NCBI GenBank assembly: GCA_947568835.1
Contig: OX387606.1
Coordinates: 18,075,940-18,139,939 of the forward strand
From: Protonemura montana
Lineage: Eukaryota; Arthropoda; Insecta; Plecoptera; Nemouridae
DNA length: 64,000 bases
Direction: 5' to 3'
Below the pieces are notes generated by a model. It was not told the origin of the DNA. It saw nothing but the letters and a program-made list of their open reading frames with translations, and did not search any database. The stretch's first letter is position 1. Each line of letters starts with the position of its first letter. Shown one piece after another: positions 63,401 to 64,000 of this stretch. A program made the translations under genes and the position numbers.

Positions 63401-64000
63401 ATGACTCTTCAATATAAGAGCCGATTTTCAGTGTTCCGTTACAAACCTAACAGTCATTTAAATTGTGTTTCTTTTTATTTTTGCTTGGCAACGGCCAATA
63501 AGAAAATGGTTTTTTGTTTGTTAACTCTAAGAGGCATGATGGTAACACAGGTGGTAAGACACCATTACCACCATTTCTGGATTTTTTTCTGCCGATTCCA
63601 AGGGCGTTAAAACTTACTCATACCTCAAATCGCTTGCGCTTAGATTTGTGGACTGGCGGTAAAAGAAGCTACATATTATTACACCACAATAATCAGTTCG
63701 CTTGCTCGCTGCCTTTGAGGTCATACCAATGCATGTGCGCTTTAATTTTTGAATAAAAATGAATTTTTAGCTAAGCTGATATATCTACTACCATTTCTGA
63801 GCTTTCAAACAGTATTTTCATAATTATTACGAGTTCTAGTCATAAAAAAGGGTGGTAATTTGCTCTTATACCACCATGCACTAAAAGTACTGCTTGGTCT
63901 AGTACGAGGGTTGAAAGTTGTTTTAAAAAGTAAAGCATTATGAGAATTTTTTTGATCTTTTTGACTGAGATGTATCACCCAATGGGACTGTCAGTGACCA
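63401..64000. other. Right-edge intergenic DNA
   Basis: No gene was recognised. GGTGGTAA and its complement TTACCACC recur (near 63550, 63565 and 63850), which may reflect a degraded inverted-repeat element. The window ends without an identifiable feature. Confidence 0.4.

Overview
This window is animal nuclear DNA, most likely from an insect or a related arthropod. The genes are split by GT-AG introns, several transposon types are present, and one FKBP C-terminal exon resembles the end of insect FKBP59. Four multi-exon protein-coding genes could be rebuilt exon by exon with consistent reading phase. A fifth, very short candidate gene lies at the left edge. The species cannot be told from the sequence alone. 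No CRISPR array, rRNA or canonical tRNA gene was seen.

Layout, left to right. (1) 0.5-1.3 kb: a weak candidate for a small gene ending at a poly(A) signal. (2) 2.1-37.0 kb, plus strand: UBL3, a prenylated membrane-anchored ubiquitin-fold protein. Only 378 bp are coding, and intron 1 alone is about 31.6 kb, nearly half the window. (3) 37.0-40.5 kb: intergenic DNA with a well-bounded hAT-type non-autonomous transposon. (4) 40.6-52.0 kb, plus strand: CPSF6, the large subunit of cleavage factor Im, in 13 coding exons. Its intron 6 holds a 5'-truncated non-LTR retrotransposon with an unbroken 735-residue reverse transcriptase ORF. (5) 52.0-55.3 kb, minus strand: an FKBP59/FKBP4-type immunophilin (two FKBP domains plus TPRs) with two alternative last exons, each followed by its own poly(A) signal. 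It is tail-to-tail with CPSF6. (6) 56.5-61.8 kb, plus strand: a gamma-butyrobetaine dioxygenase (BBOX1)-like enzyme, head-to-head with the FKBP gene. Its introns carry several copies of a tRNA-derived SINE. (7) 61.8-64.0 kb: gene-free repeat-derived DNA.

The genes do not form a pathway. They are unrelated housekeeping genes: membrane ubiquitin-like modifier, mRNA 3'-end processing, Hsp90 co-chaperone and carnitine synthesis. The points most worth following up are the alternative C-termini of the FKBP gene, the very long UBL3 intron, the intact reverse transcriptase ORF inside CPSF6, the clean hAT insertion with its 8-bp target duplication, and two dispersed repeat families (one tRNA-derived). 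I found no convincing evidence of a wholly new biological system.
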